From a gamma proteobacterium HIMB30 (GTDB lineage: Bacteria > Pseudomonadota > Gammaproteobacteria > Pseudomonadales > Litorivicinaceae), in contig AGIG01000034.1 of assembly GCA_000227525.2 (NCBI GenBank), positions 124,001-188,000 of the forward strand: DNA of 64,000 nt, in the 5' to 3' direction. The notes beneath the pieces are model-generated. The model searched no databases and had not been told where the DNA came from. It saw only the letters and a list, made by a program, of their open reading frames with translations. This document shows, in pieces, positions 44,611-52,306 of this stretch. Position numbers and translations under genes: made by a program. Position 1 is the first letter of the stretch; every line of letters starts with the position of its first letter.

Positions 44611-45282
44611 TCAATCCAACGTTATTCCGACGATTTCGTTATGGAAATCAACTTCAATCAATGATTGTTGGAAAAACGTTGTGCCGAGAATGGCATCGAT
44701 ATTTGCGGTGTCCATTAACTGACGGAGTGCACCGGTCGCGATACCAAATGTTTCAGTTAATGACTGATCTCCCACAAGGAGCGAGCAGGCAACTGTCTCG
44801 ACTTCAAACGCTCCGAGCATCGGATGGAAATCATGCTGTTTTCCCAGTGCCTGTCCGAACACAGCCGTGTCATCACTCCTGAGGTAAGACAACCCAGCAC
44901 CAGTGTCCAGAATACAGCTCAACCGTTCCTCGCCAATCTGGCAATGAACCGTGGGTGAGCCCATGACAAATGCAGTCTCATCACCGTCAATTGATACGTC
45001 GAGCCGAGCGAGCGTATTATTTGCGACGTCAAAGCCCAACACAGCGTCGGAAAACGCATCAACGCCAACCAATCCAACAGCAGCAAATGGAAGACTTTCC
45101 TGTATCTCAGTCCAGGTATAACTACCAAACCTCGAATTTAACTGCACCACTGAGCCCAGCACGCGCACCGGAATATCTGGCCCTAACGATACCGGAGACC
45201 CCGTATCAATGATAAGGCACCCCTCGTTGAAATCAGCGCAAAGAATGCCTCCACGCACAACGACTTCGATTGACTCTGGCAC
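44611..45282 (-). CDS. Single-chain double retropepsin-like aspartic protease
   Basis: 223 residues from GTG 45282 (AGGGGG upstream). Two DTG triads, Asp26-Thr-Gly (LIIDTGSPVSLG) and Asp126-Thr-Gly (CILDTGAGLSYL), lie exactly 100 residues apart. Each is followed at equal distance by a hydrophobic-hydrophobic-Gly segment (around Gly73 and Gly200), the second element of the retropepsin active site. The protein is therefore an internal duplication that could form a pepsin-like active site in one chain. No signal peptide, so it is probably cytoplasmic. It lies 49 bp behind a secreted Ser-rich protein gene. Proteolytic activity is inferred. Confidence 0.72.
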   Translation of the reverse strand: MPESIEVVVRGGILCADFNEGCLIIDTGSPVSLGPDIPVRVLGSVVQLNSRFGSYTWTEIQESLPFAAVGLVGVDAFSDAVLGFDVANNTLARLDVSIDGDETAFVMGSPTVHCQIGEERLSCILDTGAGLSYLRSDDTAVFGQALGKQHDFHPMLGAFEVETVACSLLVGDQSLTETFGIATGALRQLMDTANIDAILGTTFFQQSLIEVDFHNEIVGITLD

Positions 45283-45331
45283 AAATCATCCCCCTTGCGT
45301 TTGAGGCCTCAGTGTACTGCGATTTGATCAA

Positions 45332-46129
45332 TTAATAATAGCTTCGGCGGTCTGCAGAAATACTGGAGGATGATTCACTTTCGGCAGCCTCAGAAACAGC
45401 CTCTTCACCAGATTCTGTAGACGGCACCGAGGTGTCAACTGATTCTGAACCGCCTATGCTCACCATCGTTGAATCACTGCTGGCAGCCTCGGAAAAACTT
45501 TCACCTGATGACACGCTACCTGAATCAGATCCAGTATCCGAGCTGTCAATCGCAGGCCCACCACTTCTCCAATTCACACGATCGATTTTCTTGGGAACCA
45601 TTTCTTTACCGCGAGCACGGATCAGAGCCAAAACCCGCCTCATACCACCATGATGACTGCGCTTGAGCGCGTCTTCGATTAACTGAACTTCGGCACTGGA
45701 AAGTGTTAATGCTTGAATCCAGCTGAACTTACGCGACGTCTGTATCTCAATAACAGCGGTGGAAACACCCGCTGATCGCATCGCAGGAAATGTCACTTCA
45801 GTCGATTGGCTTTTGTCGAACGCATTCGTCAGTTTGAGCCTGTTCAAACCAAGCCGAGGCCTGACTTGAATAACCGTATTCCGTCGAATCGGCCCCAAAT
45901 CAGTCCCGTTGAGCTCCACCAAATAAGTGCTCAGTAAGCCTTGGAGATTCCTGACAGTACTGGATTGATCTGCCGAACTATCAATAAACGCCAAGACGGC
46001 GTCGCCTTGGCTTTGAGACAACGCGTCGAGGACTGACGCTTGTGAGTCGAGTCTCTGCGCACTATCAGCGTTTAATCCGGTCGACAGGATGATAGAAACA
46101 ATTACTAATCCAACCTTTATTTTCAGCAC
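45332..46129 (-). CDS. Secreted protein with Ser-rich acidic C-terminus, unknown function
   Basis: 265 residues from GTG 46129. A signal peptide (VGLVIVSIILSTGLNA) leads a ~170-residue region of unknown fold. The last ~70 residues are almost all Ser, Asp, Glu, Gly and Ala (SDTGSDSGSVSSGESFS and similar), a likely disordered tail, ending in RRSYY. Same strand as the double-retropepsin gene, 49 bp upstream of it. Family not recognised. Confidence 0.65.
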   Translation of the reverse strand: MLKIKVGLVIVSIILSTGLNADSAQRLDSQASVLDALSQSQGDAVLAFIDSSADQSSTVRNLQGLLSTYLVELNGTDLGPIRRNTVIQVRPRLGLNRLKLTNAFDKSQSTEVTFPAMRSAGVSTAVIEIQTSRKFSWIQALTLSSAEVQLIEDALKRSHHGGMRRVLALIRARGKEMVPKKIDRVNWRSGGPAIDSSDTGSDSGSVSSGESFSEAASSDSTMVSIGGSESVDTSVPSTESGEEAVSEAAESESSSSISADRRSYY

Positions 46130-46326
46130 GGCCTAATGCTCTCTCACTCGAACACAGTTTCTATCGGCTAAAAACGCTCGCCCTATAGGACGTCGTGACC
46201 TTTTAACAGCGATTGGCCGGAGCATCCTTGGATCATTAATCGAGTAAGCGCGCCCCTCGGCTCGCACGAATCATCAAGGTTGACAAGGATTCACTCGATC
46301 ATTACCCGGCGAATTTATCAGAAAAA

Positions 46327-46539
46327 TCAGTTTATCAGCGCTGCCGAACCGGTAGCGAGATCCCTAATCAATCGTATTCTATCGATTTCATCTTGTGATT
46401 CAGAACCTACGCGACTTTCGATCAGTTGATCAACTTCCGTAGCCATCCCTTCGCTGATCAGCGCCCGGCACTGTGCAAAAAGACTAATATCCAGACAATT
46501 CAGATCACGCTCAAATTCAAGCTTTGTTAATACTGACAT
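46327..46539 (-). CDS. Small hypothetical helical protein (70 aa)
   Basis: Starts MSVLTKLEFERDLNCLDISL and is mainly alpha-helical and charged (IESRVGSESQDEIDRIRLIRDL). GGAG lies eight bases upstream of the ATG. No domain recognised. It stands about 200 bp upstream of the Ser-rich protein gene on the same strand. Confidence 0.55.
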   Translation of the reverse strand: MSVLTKLEFERDLNCLDISLFAQCRALISEGMATEVDQLIESRVGSESQDEIDRIRLIRDLATGSAALIN

Positions 46540-46710
46540 TTTTATTCTCCGTCAAAAAAACAGCACTAATAGTCAATGCAAGAAAAATGCCAATAATTTT
46601 GAGAGGCAGGTATAACCCAACCACAACTGGCAGGAGCGATAATCCAGTATTACTCTAGGCACACGTTTCTAGGCCCACGTTCTGATTTCGAGATTTCTAA
46701 AGGTATTCAA

Positions 46711-47106
46711 TTGACGCACGCCACCATTTATCACAACCCCAACTGCAGTAAATCAAGAGATGCGCTGCGCTTTTTGCAAGATTCAGGCATCAATCCAAAA
46801 ATCATTTTGTACTTAAAAAATGGATGGACCGCTCAGACTTTGCAAGCATTAAAGGCATCTTCGGGCCTCGACTGGCGACAAATGCTAAGGCCAGACGCTC
46901 AATCTGAACTGCACAACGCATTGATCAACAATGACTTCGAAACAATTGTTCAACATATCATCGAGCGACCAGCCGCTGTTGAAAGACCTTTCGTTGTGAC
47001 GAACAAGGGGACCCGATTATGCCGGCCGATCAATACAATCTTGGAGATCATCGATTGGCGTCCCAAAACACCATGGCTGACTGAAAAAGGAGTTCAGGTA
47101 ATTTAA
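46711..47106 (+). CDS. ArsC/Spx family arsenate-reductase-like protein (YfgD type)
   Basis: 131 residues from TTG 46711, with AAAGG upstream. The thioredoxin-like fold opens with IYHNPNCSKSRDALRF and catalytic Cys12, followed by a conserved RP-containing segment (IIERPAAVERPFVV) for oxyanion binding. Glutaredoxin-coupled arsenate reductases share this layout, but with no ars genes here the YfgD-like subgroup of uncertain role is more likely. Confidence 0.85.
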   Translation: MTHATIYHNPNCSKSRDALRFLQDSGINPKIILYLKNGWTAQTLQALKASSGLDWRQMLRPDAQSELHNALINNDFETIVQHIIERPAAVERPFVVTNKGTRLCRPINTILEIIDWRPKTPWLTEKGVQVI

Positions 47107-47108
47107 TC

Positions 47109-47201
47109 TCACGACAAAACCATGATCACGATGACCGTGCCTGCAATGATCAGCCAATTCACCCACCAAGCTTTCGTTGGTTTGTTATCGTTACCCTGCA
47201 T
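47109..47201 (-). CDS. Small single-span membrane protein (30 aa)
   Basis: Reads MQGNDNKPTKAWWVNW, then one hydrophobic helix ending in VIMVLS. GAGGG lies upstream of the ATG. It converges on the ArsC-like gene. The polar N-terminus, Trp belt and helix are those of a genuine mini membrane protein, but length alone makes the call uncertain. Confidence 0.4.
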   Translation of the reverse strand: MQGNDNKPTKAWWVNWLIIAGTVIVIMVLS

Positions 47202-47284
47202 GGATCACACCCTCTACTGCCTCAGAACACGGTAAACCCTTTGCGGGATTGGGTCCAATAGCGGGAAAACCAAAATCCAATAAA

Positions 47285-47310
47285 AAAGGCTGAGTGGTGA
47301 CTCAGCCTTT
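47285..47310. terminator. Bidirectional Rho-independent terminator
   Basis: AAAGGCTGAGT-GGTG-ACTCAGCCTTT, a perfect 11-bp stem with a GNRA-like loop. Six A on the left give a U6 tail for minus-strand transcripts (from the operon starting at 49687); three T serve the plus strand. Confidence 0.8.
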
Positions 47311-47625
47311 CCTGGTTTCGACTCGCCCATTTCAAGGATACGCTCAATTGCAAGCGGTCAATCGGCCTCTGTTATCCGTTTGCCTGTCAAAACAGACGCC
47401 CTCAGCGGGACTCTTACGGATCGCCCAGAATTCGCTTGCCGGTTTCTCATGATGAGAAACATTTACGAAACTAGTGTTTACTATCGCAGATTTCTCTACG
47501 CATTCAACAATTCAATGGTCGAGCCCCGGTGTTGCATCTGCGTAAAAACCAGCGAGGTGAACGAGACAACAACGGTTCGAATCACCACTCACGAGACCTA
47601 GGCAAATGCCAAGAGCTGTCTCTCT
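47311..47625. other. Intergenic region without convincing genes
   Basis: Around 315 bp between the terminator and the coiled-coil gene. A 73-codon plus-strand frame (47380-47601) has no ribosome site or recognisable content. Nothing else visible. Confidence 0.4.
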
Positions 47626-48303
47626 TCAGGAATATTCAGAAACTTCGAGTACCATGTCGATTAGCTGATGGATTCGTTTATTATTCCCGGCAATCGCCAC
47701 TCTATTTTGATCCGATTCTGCGTTCAGCTTTTCAATGTGGGCTGTATTTTCGGCGACGGTTTCAACCAAACCGTCACAAATCTCATTTAACTCATCGATC
47801 ATTTCATTCGATACCGAATATTCTTCATCGAGTACTTCCTGCATCACACGATCATGATGAAGGTCTGTTGATGCGGCAGCTAATACAATCTCATCGGTAA
47901 AACCAGCAGAGCTACTATTCACAGCGATCATTTGTTTATTAATCTCGACAAGGGATTGATTAATTCGGATAAGACCACGGTTGATTTCTATCCTCGCTTT
48001 CAGATGCTCAATGAGTAGTTTGAGGGTCGCGAATTTTGCATGAATTTTCTTTTCCTCTTCTTCGGTCTCGATATGATTGAGCTCGTGCAAACAAATGGCC
48101 AGATGTGACTCCAGTCCTTTGGTTGCAAGATCACGGAGCGCGACACCATTAGCCGTGGTATTGGCCAGAATATGAAAATGATTTTCTTCAACTTTTGAGC
48201 GATGTAGTCCTGCCTTCGCCGTGTTTTCGCTCACTCTAGCGGATAGCTCATAAATGAGATTCTGGATCCTTTTTAACTTTTCAATTTTGACCTCGGTACC
48301 CAT
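47626..48303 (-). CDS. Hypothetical coiled-coil protein (225 aa), third gene of uncharacterised operon
   Basis: Almost entirely helical with heptad-like spacing and recurrent ENTAHIEKLNAESDQN and INRGLIRINQSLVEINKQM type segments, which suggests long coiled coils. The pattern of Ile-Asn-x-x-Leu repeats recalls tail-fibre or toxic-anion-resistance (TelA-like) helices, without a secure match. AGGAG precedes the ATG. No membrane segment or signal peptide. Forty bases behind the second gene of the operon. Function unknown. Confidence 0.65.
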   Translation of the reverse strand: MGTEVKIEKLKRIQNLIYELSARVSENTAKAGLHRSKVEENHFHILANTTANGVALRDLATKGLESHLAICLHELNHIETEEEEKKIHAKFATLKLLIEHLKARIEINRGLIRINQSLVEINKQMIAVNSSSAGFTDEIVLAAASTDLHHDRVMQEVLDEEYSVSNEMIDELNEICDGLVETVAENTAHIEKLNAESDQNRVAIAGNNKRIHQLIDMVLEVSEYS

Positions 48304-48342
48304 AAATTCTCCTGTGTCTTAATCTCTGACTTAAAAACTCAG

Positions 48343-48858
48343 CTAATCGACATTTGATCCCACAATATTTCCAGCCAATAAAAATTCTAGTGGTGTGATG
48401 GGTTGCACCATGTACTGATCGAGATTCAACAGTGTTCCTAACTCGTTTGCGATCTCCTGGCCTTCGGAAAGTGCGGTATGGGTATCAACTTCCTTTTGCT
48501 GATATCGAATACCCAGCTCGAAAAATCGGGAGGCAAACTCAAGGGGAATATAGATTGTCACAGGACCGTTTACCGTCGCCATTGTCTGAAAGCAAGTCTC
48601 GTTGTCAGCCGTTGGCATGGGGGGTGGAGCTTCTCCTCCAGCGGTTGCGATCATTACCTCTTCTTCATGGCTGGCGATCGCCTTCATCGCCGCCCGAAAG
48701 ATAATATCAAGCCCTGTTTTAGACCGGAGCGCGATACGAATTCGGAGCGCTCTAAGCTCTCTCGAGTCTCCCGACGACGATACCGCTTTCTCGAAACCAT
48801 TCTTTGCGGTGTCTCGCTCTTTTGCTTTCCCACCACCAAGCCAGTTCAACAGACCCAT
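48343..48858 (-). CDS. Hypothetical protein (171 aa), second gene of uncharacterised operon
   Basis: A basic glycine-rich start (MGLLNWLGGGKAKERDTAKN), an alpha/beta body with ETCFQTMATVNGPVTIYIPLEFASRFFELGIRY, and a helical end. Soluble, no signal. It lies 14 bp behind the first gene and 40 bp before the coiled-coil gene. No family recognised. Confidence 0.65.
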   Translation of the reverse strand: MGLLNWLGGGKAKERDTAKNGFEKAVSSSGDSRELRALRIRIALRSKTGLDIIFRAAMKAIASHEEEVMIATAGGEAPPPMPTADNETCFQTMATVNGPVTIYIPLEFASRFFELGIRYQQKEVDTHTALSEGQEIANELGTLLNLDQYMVQPITPLEFLLAGNIVGSNVD

Positions 48859-48871
48859 CGTTTGACCCCAG

Positions 48872-49687
48872 TTAATACTTTGAAACTTTTTCTAAGATCA
48901 CATCGTGTCTAAGATCGGGGACATCGAGCCACGTCGATCCCGGAGAATCTCGCTTAACCATCGCCTGCAACAGCGCACTCGTTCCCACCCAAACAATCTC
49001 GCTTAAATCAGCAGCCTGTCTTTTCAGTCCTTGAACGGCCACTGTTAACGCATACGGATCATTGACCAAAATAAAGTTAGGCGCATCACTGAGCTTCAAA
49101 ACATCAGGGTTATTTTTCGTTCGGCTAAAGATTGGCATCCGGATCACCCGCTGACTTGCAGCGATGAGACGTTTCGCAACACCACCTGCCTCTTCAATTT
49201 CCTCGAGCACGATACAGAGCTCGTTATCCTCGGCATCCTCTGTGATCAATTTCGATAGCTCGACAGAGCTCCCTGGAGCAGTTGGCGTCAAAATTTCTCG
49301 TGGACTGACTTGATCAATGCCAACAAATCTGATGATCTCAGAAAAAGCAAGCGCTGTGTCGTCATCGAGCGCCGCATACTTCAGTCGATTCTTCCTTAAC
49401 TTCAATGCATTAATCAGTGATTCAAATTGCTCTAGCGCTTCAGGCGCGTAGGGATTAGCGGCAACTACCCGCAATGGACGACTGTCCTTCACATCGTCCC
49501 AATCTGCGAATTCTCTCAAGACAGCACGTTGCCGAGCATCATTCGTTAGCTCAAGCGTACTCAGCGGACATACATCAACTTCGACCCAATATCGCTTACC
49601 ATCCTTGCTCAAGGCGTCAGCCAATGGATTAGCCGTATCGCCCCATGTTGCGTTGGTCACAATCAGATTAGCGTTACTGATTCCCAT
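48872..49687 (-). CDS. Hypothetical protein, possible uroporphyrinogen-III-synthase-like fold; first gene of uncharacterised operon
   Basis: 271 residues in two alternating alpha/beta halves. The first opens with LIVTNATWGDTANPLADALS and holds VVAANPYAPEALEQF; the second has NFILVNDPYALTVAVQGL and IVWVGTSALLQAMV. The layout (a strand-turn-helix opening, then NDPYAL and a VG-T-AL segment) resembles the HemD fold, but the known substrate-binding residues cannot be confirmed and hem genes are absent. A haem role is not claimed. Soluble. Confidence 0.6.
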   Translation of the reverse strand: MGISNANLIVTNATWGDTANPLADALSKDGKRYWVEVDVCPLSTLELTNDARQRAVLREFADWDDVKDSRPLRVVAANPYAPEALEQFESLINALKLRKNRLKYAALDDDTALAFSEIIRFVGIDQVSPREILTPTAPGSSVELSKLITEDAEDNELCIVLEEIEEAGGVAKRLIAASQRVIRMPIFSRTKNNPDVLKLSDAPNFILVNDPYALTVAVQGLKRQAADLSEIVWVGTSALLQAMVKRDSPGSTWLDVPDLRHDVILEKVSKY

Positions 49688-49846
49688 ACTTTAATCCTGT
49701 ATCTAACCATTCAGACACTACACTGATCGATTATTAAAAGCACCTACAAACCTTGGAGCGATCAATCGAGACACGCTGAGAAAACCGGACTGAGAACGAC
49801 TGAACACCCCTCACGACACTGCCAAAAACACTGCAGATACCGCTTG

Positions 49847-49864
49847 GTAGTAGTGCAATACTAC
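49847..49864. promoter_or_regulatory. GTAGTA-N6-TACTAC palindrome upstream of the enolase-superfamily gene (copy 3)
   Basis: GTAGTA-GTGCAA-TACTAC, 53 bp upstream of the start codon. Flanked by CTTG on the left and by CCAAG on the right, so the symmetry extends further than in copies 1 and 2. Confidence 0.72.
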
Positions 49865-49916
49865 CCCAAGGTCATAATTGTTGGGCAGAGTGAGAGACTG
49901 ACCAGGCGAGGTTTTC

Positions 49917-51008
49917 ATGAATCAACCACGTGTTTCCAGTATCAATATTATATCGGTTGATTTGCCGTTACGACAGCCTATCGTTTCTGCGGTCGGGCGC
50001 TATGACAAATGGCCATTCATTATTACTGAAATAACTCTCGACAACGGCATCGTTGGCAATAGTTATATTTGTCCTTACCTCGTCAACTTCACAGACCCCA
50101 TCGAGCGGGTAATCCAAGAGCTTTTCAAACTCTTCGAAAATCAACCACTCGCTCCCTCGGCGTTCTATGAAATCGGGATGAACAAATTAAGTTTACTCGG
50201 CCGCTCTGGAATCGCGATGTACTCGCTCGCGGCCCTCGATATCGCGTTTTGGGATGCGAGTGCTAAGGTTGCAGACCGGCCATTGTGTGAACATCTAGGC
50301 GGCACCCTCGGCGATGTAAAAGCATACAACTCCGGTGGGCTTTGGCTACATACACCAGAACAACTGGCTCAGGAAGCAAGCGAGCTTAGGGGTGAGGGTA
50401 ACTTTTCTTCCCTTAAAATCCGTTTGGGTCGAAAGACATTGGATCAAGACTTAAAAGCTATTGAGGCAGTCAGATCCCAAATGAACCCTGATGACGATCT
50501 CTTGTGCGACTTCAATCAGGTCCTGGGCTTTACTGAAGCGCGTCGACGCCTGCAAGGCTTGGATGACCAAGGTCTTTACTGGTTTGAGGAGCCCATTCCT
50601 TACCATGAATTCAGAAACTACAACGAACTCCGCCAACATCTTTCGACAACACTCATTTTCGGTGAGAACTTTCATGGAATCGATCACGCCACTCTGAGTC
50701 TCGAACTCAAATCAAGTGATGCGATCATGCCAGATCTGATGCGAATCGGCGGGGTGTCTGGATGGCTCAAAACCGCAGCACTCGCAGAGGCCTACAGAAA
50801 GCCTTTATCGTCCCACCTCTATCACGAAGCCTCTGCGCATTTGATGCGAGTAACACCCACTGCGGATTATTTAGAGTGGATGAATTGGGTTGACCCGTTA
50901 TTAATAGAGCCTTACCGAATCAAAGATGGACGCCTCATTATCCCGGAGCGTCCAAGCGTTGGGCTTGAATTCAATCGAAACGTGATCGAAAAATATCGGG
51001 TGCGTTAA
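49917..51008 (+). CDS. Mandelate-racemase-like enolase superfamily enzyme
   Basis: 363 residues, close in length and C-terminal sequence to mandelate racemase. Metal ligands are Asp198, Glu224 and Glu250; Asp273 and His300 form the base dyad, with Glu320 as the acid (SSHLYHEASAH, TADYLEW). The K-x-K motif of mandelate racemase reads Lys167-Ile-Arg169 (LKIRLG), so the second base is arginine. That change is known in acid-sugar dehydratases and argues against racemisation. A dehydration of a sugar acid or related hydroxy acid is likely. GAGG precedes the ATG; a palindromic operator lies upstream. A weak AT-rich inverted repeat (51067-51094) follows. Confidence 0.88.
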   Translation: MNQPRVSSINIISVDLPLRQPIVSAVGRYDKWPFIITEITLDNGIVGNSYICPYLVNFTDPIERVIQELFKLFENQPLAPSAFYEIGMNKLSLLGRSGIAMYSLAALDIAFWDASAKVADRPLCEHLGGTLGDVKAYNSGGLWLHTPEQLAQEASELRGEGNFSSLKIRLGRKTLDQDLKAIEAVRSQMNPDDDLLCDFNQVLGFTEARRRLQGLDDQGLYWFEEPIPYHEFRNYNELRQHLSTTLIFGENFHGIDHATLSLELKSSDAIMPDLMRIGGVSGWLKTAALAEAYRKPLSSHLYHEASAHLMRVTPTADYLEWMNWVDPLLIEPYRIKDGRLIIPERPSVGLEFNRNVIEKYRVR

Positions 51009-51098
51009 AGGGACAGTTGAGAAGAGACCGATGCTGGTGCTCAGAGTCCTCTTGGATCCTCATTAACCAAATACTACAAAATCATAATATTTGGAGTA

Positions 51099-52106
51099 TC
51101 AACTAAGGGCAGACCCAGTGGTCTCTCGGATTATCAATTCCGCTGACACAAGTGTATCGGTCTTAGGTAATTCCGGGTGCTTGATGCGATCAATAAGAGT
51201 TTTTGCGAGCGTCTTACCCAACAATCGTGGGCAAATTCCCATGGTTGATAATGGCGGATCTGCGATAGCGGCGTCCGTAATGTCATCAAATCCAAAAACC
51301 GAAACGTCTCGACCAATCTGAAGGTTCAACCGTCTAATCGCCACACAAGCTCCAAGCGCAACCATATCGCCGTTACATATGAGCCCAGTAATGTCTGGTC
51401 GTGCCTTCAGTAAGTCGATTGCGCTATTTAATCCTTGGATTTTTGAATCAGGACAGTCCCATACGAGTGTCTCAGTAATCCCATTATCAGTCAGGGCATT
51501 CCTGTACCCCTCTATTCTTTCTGATCTCACTTGAGCGGAATCAATGCCCCCAAAGTAAGCTATTCGACTATGACCTTGGGAAATCAAATACTCTGTCGCG
51601 TTATAGGTAGCCGCCGAGTTTTGAATACCAACATGATCGAACGGCGAGTCTATCGGCGATCGTAGGAATGTTACTGTGGGGATTTGTGAGCGACTCAACA
51701 TATCCATCGCGTGCATGGACGCGTCATTTGTGGGTACCCAAATCAGTCCGGCGCGACCATGACTCACGAAAGCCTCAAGATTTTCGAATTCCCGCTCGAT
51801 TTCAAGCTCACTATCCAGAATCGAGACAAAGTATCCCAAGTCATTCAGATAACCGCTCACACCACTAATGACTTCGGCGTTAAATGGGTTGATGATCTGA
51901 TGAATAACCATCCCTATTTCGTTGGTCACACCTGATCGCATGGATGCGGCTCTTGCATCCTTGATGTAGTTCAATCTTTCTGCAACATGCAATACTTTTT
52001 CAGTCGTTGTCTTGGATATTCGACCTTTGCCACGCAACACCTGACTTGCTGTTGTAACAGACACCCCAGCAGCAGCAGCGACAGTTTTCAAATTTGCCTT
52101 TTTCAT
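51099..52106 (-). CDS. LacI family transcriptional regulator
   Basis: 335 residues. The HTH is VAAAAGVSVTTASQVLRGKGRISKTTTEKV, followed by a PBP1-like sugar-binding core (GLIWVPTNDASM, LICNGDMVALGA). It is divergent from the ABC sugar operon and converges on the enolase gene. Two CG-centred sites lie upstream (near 52116 and at 52214), as expected of LacI operators. It probably represses the ABC/GH63 operon until the imported glycoside is present. Confidence 0.92.
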   Translation of the reverse strand: MKKANLKTVAAAAGVSVTTASQVLRGKGRISKTTTEKVLHVAERLNYIKDARAASMRSGVTNEIGMVIHQIINPFNAEVISGVSGYLNDLGYFVSILDSELEIEREFENLEAFVSHGRAGLIWVPTNDASMHAMDMLSRSQIPTVTFLRSPIDSPFDHVGIQNSAATYNATEYLISQGHSRIAYFGGIDSAQVRSERIEGYRNALTDNGITETLVWDCPDSKIQGLNSAIDLLKARPDITGLICNGDMVALGACVAIRRLNLQIGRDVSVFGFDDITDAAIADPPLSTMGICPRLLGKTLAKTLIDRIKHPELPKTDTLVSAELIIRETTGSALS

Positions 52107-52213
52107 CTCGATTAGGTGTAACGTTTTTTCATCATTCGATCAACAAAAAAGCCATAAACGACAGCCAAATATCCTATTGGCATCGAACGATTCCGAATAA
52201 TTATTGACATTTG

Positions 52214-52227
52214 ATACAACGTTATAC
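52214..52227. promoter_or_regulatory. LacI-type operator upstream of the ABC sugar operon
   Basis: ATACAACGTTATAC, a near-palindrome centred on CG as in LacI-family operators. A second partial site (GTGTAACGTT) lies near 52116 before the LacI start. Confidence 0.6.
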
Positions 52228-52240
52228 CAATCTTGGAATG

Positions 52241-52252
52241 TTGGAATACCAA
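52241..52252. promoter_or_regulatory. TTGGNATACCAA operator upstream of the ABC sugar operon
   Basis: TTGGAATACCAA, 55 bp upstream of the binding-protein start, and preceded by an upstream CCAATCTTGG half-palindrome. Same class as the sites at 18112, 35602 and 36135. Confidence 0.5.
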
Positions 52253-52306
52253 TGTTTATCAAAAATAAGTAAGAGTCCATTTGGACCAAAAAAGAGGATT
52301 GAATTA

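Noticed and set aside
47380-47601. 73-codon plus-strand frame behind the terminator
   Set aside because: No promoter or ribosome site and no protein-like pattern; left as intergenic.
48872-49687. Haem biosynthesis hemD
   Set aside because: Only a vague fold resemblance; no hem neighbours and no clear substrate residues.
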